A DNA stretch of 64,000 bases, from the NCBI GenBank assembly GCA_022432975.1, contig CM039505.1:53357749-53421748 (forward strand). The letters are read 5' to 3'. Positions 58,632 through 64,000 of the stretch are shown here, piece after piece; the first letter of the stretch is position 1, and each line of letters begins with the position of its first letter. Source of the DNA: Begonia masoniana. Its lineage: Eukaryota; Streptophyta; Magnoliopsida; Cucurbitales; Begoniaceae. Under the pieces are notes generated by a model, which saw only the letters and a list, made by a program, of their open reading frames with translations, was not told where the DNA came from and searched no databases. Position numbers and translations under genes: made by a program.

Positions 58632-60360
58632 TGTAACGCCCCGAATTTAAAATTCTCAATTTGATTTTCCCAATTTGAAACCCTAATTTGAAAATCCTAA
58701 AATTTTTCTCCAAATCATTTTATTAAATTAAATTCGAGCGTTAAAACCCTAATTCCATAATATTTTGAAATTCTCTTTAAATAATTATTGAAACATTAAA
58801 TGCACGGAAGCTTTAAAATTTAAACAAAAGCGGAATTAATAATTTATAAAACTTTATTAAATAATAAAAATTCAACAAAACTTATTCAAAGTTTTTGATA
58901 ATAAAACGTGAAATATCTTAGAAAACTTTAATTATACAACTTTTAAATTTCTTCTTTAAACCTTTTACTCCTCTGTATACTCATTTTCCTCTGGAGGGTT
59001 CTCGATCAGAGCTATTTCTTCCTCAGATAAAAATTCACCTACATCACAATTTACAAAACTGTGAGAAATAATCTCAGTAAGTGAGAATACGTGCAGTTGC
59101 AAAACATGTACTTTTACCGAATCCTGTTAACTGTTACATACTGGTTGAAACTCATTCCTGAACCATTTTTTAAGACTTGGCCATCATGACTTCGTCATCT
59201 TTTACTTTTAATCAAGTGTTGCCACCTTTTTTACTTTTAATCAGGTGTTTCCACCTCTTTTACTTTTAAGTTCGTAGTTTTTCCGTCAATTCCATCATTT
59301 TCATACACATGCAAATGTCCTACAAATTTTATCTTTTAAATTATTCTATAACAATGCCTAAATATGAGTGCTCACATAACAAATCGTGTAATAAAACTGT
59401 AACGGCCCTAATATTGTACCCAATATTCCCGTACTATTATTTTTTTTATCCTAAATAAATCTCGTACGTGTGAGCGGAATTAAAACATTTTACGCCACAA
59501 AAACAGTTATAGGAAAATAACATAAATTTATTGTGATGTATGGCCGTAGCCAAAACGTTGAAAATTTTGTACTTTCACTTACCTTGTTATCGAGATTTTC
59601 TGAAATTCCAAAATAATTTCGTGACTCGTAGATTGGATATGGTTGAATTAAATCGTTTTGGACAACTTTCAGAAATTTCTACCTAAATAAATATCCAATA
59701 TAAATTTCCGACTTTAATAAATCAATTTCACAAGAATTTAGGTAGAAATTCCTTACCGATAGAATCGTAGATCGGTTTGGGTCGAATTTTGAGTCTGGTC
59801 AAAATTCAGGTCGGTTCAGGTTCGGTTTGGTTCTGATGAATAGTGCCGGTCGTGAACAGTGCCCGGTTTTGTTCGGTTTTGAGTTGGGCCGGTTCGGCTC
59901 AAATTCTTTTAAAAATATAAAACCCTTTCTTCTCTGCTTCCTTTCTTCTTCGCGCGAACAGAGAGCAGAGAAAGGGATAGAGAGATCGAGAGGGAGAGAG
60001 AGAGAGAGCGTGGCCGAGGGAGAAAGAGTCGGAGGTCGGAGGTCAGAGGTCGGAGTTCCGTCGGTCGATGACAGAGCTCGGTCGCGCAGAACAAGGGTTT
60101 CGATCGAGGAGGGGTTCTTCGCCGGAGAGGAGTTCGGCCGAGAGGGTTTGGCGATTTCCGGCGAGGTAAGAGCTCAAATTTTGGAGTGATTTCTCCCTCA
60201 CCGAGCTTCCCAATTTATAGGGTTAGCTCTACCAATTTTTCACATTTCTCCCTCTGTCTATTTTCAATTTCGTCGGCCATTGGTTCAAAATTCATCAGCT
60301 GGAAGAAAATCTTTCTTTCCTTTGTCAAAAACGTCTGCTGCACGTTTTTGATGTGTTACA
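58632..60360 (+). mobile_element. Solo LTR, family A (Gypsy-type), 1.7 kb
   Basis: Starts TGTAACGCCCC and ends ATGTGTTACA. Flanks CAAAA at 58627-58631 and 60361-60365 are a perfect TSD. Homologous, inverted, to 22522-24527. The right part is GA-rich with a GA microsatellite near 59996-60008, which opens a spurious 120-codon frame. It is inserted next to a GCTCTGATGTCAATTG sequence, reverse complement of a tRNA-Met-like primer site, so the target is probably an older LTR element. Confidence 0.9.
59398..59512 (+). repeat. Family-B LTR start embedded in a family-A LTR
   Basis: TGTAACGGCCCTAATATTG followed by TACCCAATATTCCCGTAC matches the first roughly 110 bp of the LTR at 55302, but the flanking bases on both sides continue family A (compare 23640-23700 inverted). 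Only the LTR start is present. Confidence 0.65.
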
Positions 60361-60365
60361 CAAAA

Positions 60366-61016
60366 GCTCTGATGTCAATTGTTAGAAAATCAAACAATAC
60401 TACAAAAGAAAAGCACGAAATTGAAATATCAAAAAATCCTAATAAAAAAATCACGGACAAAAGTGAAAATTCACTAACTCAAAAATCAAGGTATAATGAG
60501 TTTTCTGATTAAAGCAACAATGAGTAGAGTTGCGTAAAACTAGACCGAATTAGAAACCAAATTTACTAACTCTAACGTGTATTAACAAGACCAACTAGAG
60601 ACCAAATATACTATTCTTATTCCACCGGTGTCTAGTGTTAGGTTATCCCACCCCAGTGACAAAGAAGAGTGGGTGACACAAGTAGATAGGTGGGAACAAT
60701 ACAAGTATGTGGAAAAACATTCCATAGAAAATGCTTATCTTCATTGTTTTTTTTTTTTAAAGGTTTAAAACAGAGAAGACTGAGCTGGGCACAGGTCAAA
60801 TCTATTTTAGTTATTTCATTTCCAATGCCAATATACTCTGCATTGTTCTAATCATTTAAAAAATGCATTGATATATTGATATTTTATTAATTCTTAATAT
60901 AAAGTTTTTCAATAAATTAAAATATCACAGCGTTGTAGCAATAAATGGTCATAAAAAATATTTATGACTTATAATTAATTAATTTTTTTTAATAAATAGG
61001 GAAAGGTTAAAAAAAA
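60366..61016. other. Intergenic, no gene recognised
   Basis: AT-rich; a T run near 60750 and A/T runs near 60980. The first part probably continues the older LTR element hit by the solo LTR. Confidence 0.35.
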
Positions 61017-61370
61017 AGACCCTTAAACTAAGGAGTCATGGACAAACTAATTTATAAAATATGTTTGGATACAAATCAATCATTGAAATATCTCTCGGAA
61101 CAAGCCAACTCTTATTGTTATTTTCTGTTAAATTCGTTAGCGGTCACCCACGTTCCAAGTGCAGGTCACCGTGTTTAAGTATGGGCGACCACATTTAAGT
61201 GGGCATGCCCATTGCGATTCACCTTGTTTGGGCCGCAGTTGCCCTCTCTCACGGGTGTTTTAATTTTTTGAATGAATATAACATAACGTGAGAATAAAAG
61301 TTGGATTGTTTCCCGAGATATTTTAAAAGTTTATTTATAGCCAAACATAAGAGATTAGTTAGTTACTCAC
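61017..61370. mobile_element. Imperfect inverted-repeat element
   Basis: ATATGTTTGGATACAAA and ATATCTCTCGGAACAAGCC on the left are mirrored by GGATTGTTTCCCGAGATATT and TAGCCAAACATAAGAG on the right. The centre, about 61150-61240, is GC-richer. No coding frame. Placed directly beside the palindromic element copy 2. Confidence 0.5.
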
Positions 61371-61394
61371 CCATAGCTGAATCAAACTAGGGAT

Positions 61395-62330
61395 AAAGTT
61401 TAAAAAATGACTTGAACAATTTTTTCGTTTAAAAAAAGCTTAAAGTATCGAAAACGTTTAAAAATGGCCTCTCGACAAACTAATAAGGAGAACGGTTTGC
61501 TGCGTTCAGCCGCGGGGGTAAAAAATTTCTGAAGAAAAACGGTTTGCTACGTTCTGAGAACGGCAAACCGTTCTCATTCAGAAATTTGAACGTGAAGAGA
61601 AACCTTTATAAATTAATTAAAAAAAAATATCAAAAGATATTCAATTTACTTGAAATTTTTACCACATATTTATCACATCATGAGAAGATAATCAGAAAAT
61701 TTGTGTGATTTTATAATACTTGTATGATTTATTACAATTTTTTTATAAAATAGTTAACTAAAGTTATAATATATCTTATAGGTATTCTAAAATCATGAAA
61801 ATTTTCAGATTATCTTCTCATAATGTGGTGAATATGTGGTAAAAATTTAAAATAAATTGAATATCGTTTGGTATTTGATTTAAATTAATTTATTAAGGTT
61901 ACTCTTTACTTTATAAATTAATTTAAAACAAATACAAAATGATATTCAATTTATTTGAAATTTTTACCACATGTTCAGTACATCATTGGAAAATAAAGTG
62001 AAAATTTTCACGATTTTAGAATAGTTATACGATATATTATAATTTTAAATATTTATTTTATAAAAAAGTAAACATGTGATCAAAATTCCAAGAAAATTGA
62101 AAATCGTTTAATATTTTTTTTAAATTAATTTGTAAAGTTTCCTTTTTGCGTTCAAATTTCTGAATGAGAACGATTTGTCATTTTCATAGCACGGCAAATC
62201 ATTCTTCTTTCAGAAATTTAAACGCGAGGGCATATCGGTTTGTCGAGAGGTCATTTTTTACACGTTTTTTTATACTTCAATCGCTTTTTTGAACGGCATC
62301 CATGTTTGAGCTATTTTTTTGGATTTAACC
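61395..62330. mobile_element. Large palindromic (foldback) element, copy 2
   Basis: Same family as 34296-35947: ends AAGTTTAAAAAATGACTTG and GAGCTATTTTTTTGGATT mirror each other; GGTTTGTCGAGAGG-type, GAGAACGGTTTG and the GAGAAGATAATC...ATATATTATAATT blocks recur in alternating orientation. It lacks the nested MITE of copy 1 and is shorter. Located about 380 bp upstream of the PKS-like gene. Confidence 0.7.
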
Positions 62331-62709
62331 CAAAAAACTTTGAAGTTTCTTAATAAGGTATGGAGGAGAGCATGTGAAAAAGGAGTTCAGGTCAGTTCGG
62401 AAACCAGAGTCTGACACTAAACTCCATTGACCTACCAAGTCCAGCTTCTGTGACTCTAAATCCCACCACGTTCAGCGAATTCAACTGAACTGACCCCTTT
62501 TGGATCCTCTTTCAGAAATCTTGTTAAAAATTGGATTTTGATTTCAGTAAAATTAAACAAACAGAGGTTGCTAGATTTGAGCTACTTTATTTTACCGTTT
62601 AATTATTGGGATTTGGGTGATGAAAATGGCGTACTCTCTGCTTAGTATACTTATACTCACTCGAATGGTGCTTTAAAACTACGTCAACTGGAGTTTTCTT
62701 CCTCGAAGA

Positions 62710-63558
62710 ATGGAGGGAGCTTCAGTTATGAGGAGCTTTAATGGTGGGTTGTCGTCCTCTTTCTCTTCTTATCTTAAGCCGGAGGATTCTGTCATCAATG
62801 GAGTTTCTGGCTATGGCGTCAAGCAAGTACGTCTCGGTAGAGTGGATGATTCTGCTGAAATTAGCATTTTTGACGCGAAGAAGTATTTTAATGAAGTTGG
62901 AAACTCGGATTTGCAGAAAACCACCATTAATAGCAATAAAGTTTCTTCCGTTCACTGCGTAAACGTTTCGAATCTTGAGCAGATTCCGGAGCAGTGCGAC
63001 GGCGCTGGCGTGCAGAGATTCTCGTCTGCCTCTTCCTCTGTTGATGGATATAGCTATACCAGAAATTACAGAGCTCGTTCTTTCCACGCTGCAACTCCGA
63101 CAGCTTCGTCGGAGGCTAGCTGGAATAGCCAGACTGGTCTTTTATCCAACCCACCGGGGGCGATTGCAGTATCGGTCCTACGACATTCCGATCATTGCCT
63201 GGAGAAGACGAGCAGAAGGTCTCCTTCTCCGGCGAGATGGATTTTCAGAAGCCCGAAATGCCCCTGCATAGGCAGAAAGTCGGTTCGGGTGGAGGAATCA
63301 AAACCACCATCGGTGAAGAATGCACAGCCACCACAGATGACAGCACCGGCGGTGGTATCGTTCGACAGGAGCTCCGTTAAAAAGCCACCTATCTCGGCCG
63401 GAGAGTGTAAGACAGGAACACTGGAGCAACAACAATGGGGAGGAGAAGAACAATATGCAGATCGCCGGACGGAACAGATTTCTCTTTCACCTCCTCCGAC
63501 GGCTCACAACAGATTCCCTGCGACGTCGGAGAATCGTTTTACGAATCCCCATATATGA
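62710..63558 (+). CDS. Phytochrome kinase substrate (PKS) family protein, N-terminal part
   Basis: A 282-codon frame. Family marks: LGRVDDSAEISIFDAKKYF at about residues 41-60 (the ISIFDA-x-KYF block of PKS proteins) and CPCIGRKSVRVEE at about 185-197, with a Ser-rich linker between. PKS proteins act at the plasma membrane with phototropins and phytochrome in phototropism and leaf positioning. Members are usually 400-500 residues, so this is short. From about 63440 a different frame (SFTSSDGSQQIPCDVGES) looks as good as the annotated end, and MFQRSDSLEEV at 63959-63991 resembles a later conserved PKS block. A frameshift and perhaps an insertion at about 63560-63940 are likely. The start at 62710 fits the family better than the upstream ATG at 62627. 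Confidence 0.75.
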   Translation: MEGASVMRSFNGGLSSSFSSYLKPEDSVINGVSGYGVKQVRLGRVDDSAEISIFDAKKYFNEVGNSDLQKTTINSNKVSSVHCVNVSNLEQIPEQCDGAGVQRFSSASSSVDGYSYTRNYRARSFHAATPTASSEASWNSQTGLLSNPPGAIAVSVLRHSDHCLEKTSRRSPSPARWIFRSPKCPCIGRKSVRVEESKPPSVKNAQPPQMTAPAVVSFDRSSVKKPPISAGECKTGTLEQQQWGGEEQYADRRTEQISLSPPPTAHNRFPATSENRFTNPHI

Positions 63559-64000
63559 GTTCTACGGTACTCCTGTAATCTATTTAAACACACTCCAGGT
63601 AGTACAACGGATTAGGGTATCCCTAATAGGTCTATATTAAACTTTCATCTTCTCTGATTAGCTTTATCCAATTACTCCAAGGGGTTGGCAATTAGAATAA
63701 TTAATCCCTACCTACTTTAAAAAGCCATATTATAGGGTGTATTCCTCTAATTGTTACTAAACTTAAGTGCACAAATTAGTTCGATTAAGTCAAACTAGTA
63801 CTTACTAATTATAACTATTATTTTTATAGGGTTTATTTATCCATGTAGCTACTCTTCTCGTCGAGTAGCCTAGTAACCTGTATCAACCTACTATTCGCTT
63901 ACCTCCTATTTTCAAGCTATAAAGCTTTTCGACGCAAACGACGTCGACCTACCCGATGATGTTCCAGCGGAGTGATTCTCTGGAAGAAGTAAGACGACTA
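63559..64000 (+). other. Broken 3' region of the PKS-like gene
   Basis: AT-rich, with no long frame until about 63900. At 63959 the codons of MFQRSDSLEEV match the spacing of the MYRRRDSLDE block in PKS proteins. This suggests that 63560-63940 is inserted or decayed sequence within the gene, and that the gene continues past the right edge. Confidence 0.4.

Noticed and set aside
59827..60189. 120-codon plus-strand frame rich in Arg and Glu
   Set aside because: Lies in the GA-rich part of a solo LTR; composition-driven.
62722..63087. Minus-strand and shifted plus-strand frames within the PKS-like gene
   Set aside because: Shadows of the family-matching frame starting at 62710.

Overview
The window is nuclear DNA of a flowering plant. 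Two nuclear gene loci have many GT-AG introns, the protein families (AGD14-type ArfGAP, plant RPRD1-like CID protein, organellar bL25, phytochrome kinase substrate) are those of a eudicot, and most of the rest is plant LTR retrotransposon, TRIM, Cassandra and foldback DNA. I cannot name the species. The sequence is AT-rich and carries one 100-N scaffold gap at 7618-7717.

Layout. 1-2.7 kb: the 3' end and LTR of a Sirevirus-like Copia element. 3.5-6.9 kb (+): an AGD14-type ArfGAP gene with eight intact exons, whose 3' exons are missing; retrotransposon LTR pieces and the scaffold gap follow. 7.7-8.8 kb: an inverted copy of the Sirevirus-like LTR. 11.4-33.6 kb (-): one 22-kb RPRD1-like (CID domain) gene. 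Exons 1-4 are intact; the more 3' exons carry many one-base indels. Its two large introns hold three similar-sized gag-only LTR elements (all on the gene's strand), a Cassandra solo LTR with a 5S rRNA-like core, a three-LTR tandem TRIM, a 2-kb solo LTR, a Copia RT scrap, a possible LINE scrap and foldback elements. 34.3-36 kb: a palindromic element with a smaller inverted-repeat element inside, upstream of the CID gene. 36.7-38.5 kb: a head-to-head palindrome of two Gypsy 3' ends. 38.5-40.9 kb (-): a bL25 pseudogene cut by that element. 42-43.2 kb: an LTR-like repeat with a degenerate 24-27-bp array. 44.5-53.3 kb: a three-level nest in which an old Copia is split by a younger Copia (TSD CCAAG), which is split by a solo Gypsy-type LTR (TSD CTATT) that contains 34 perfect copies of a 27-bp unit. 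55.3-57.7 and 58.6-60.4 kb: two more solo LTRs with perfect TSDs. 61-62.3 kb: two more foldback elements. 62.7-63.6 kb (+): the 5' part of a phytochrome kinase substrate gene that may be broken.

The genes are unrelated single loci (membrane traffic, RNA polymerase II CTD biology, organelle ribosome, light signalling) and form no operon-like unit. The structure worth attention is the mobile DNA: solo LTRs with readable TSDs, satellite growth inside an LTR, multi-level palindromes and gene decay at element junctions.
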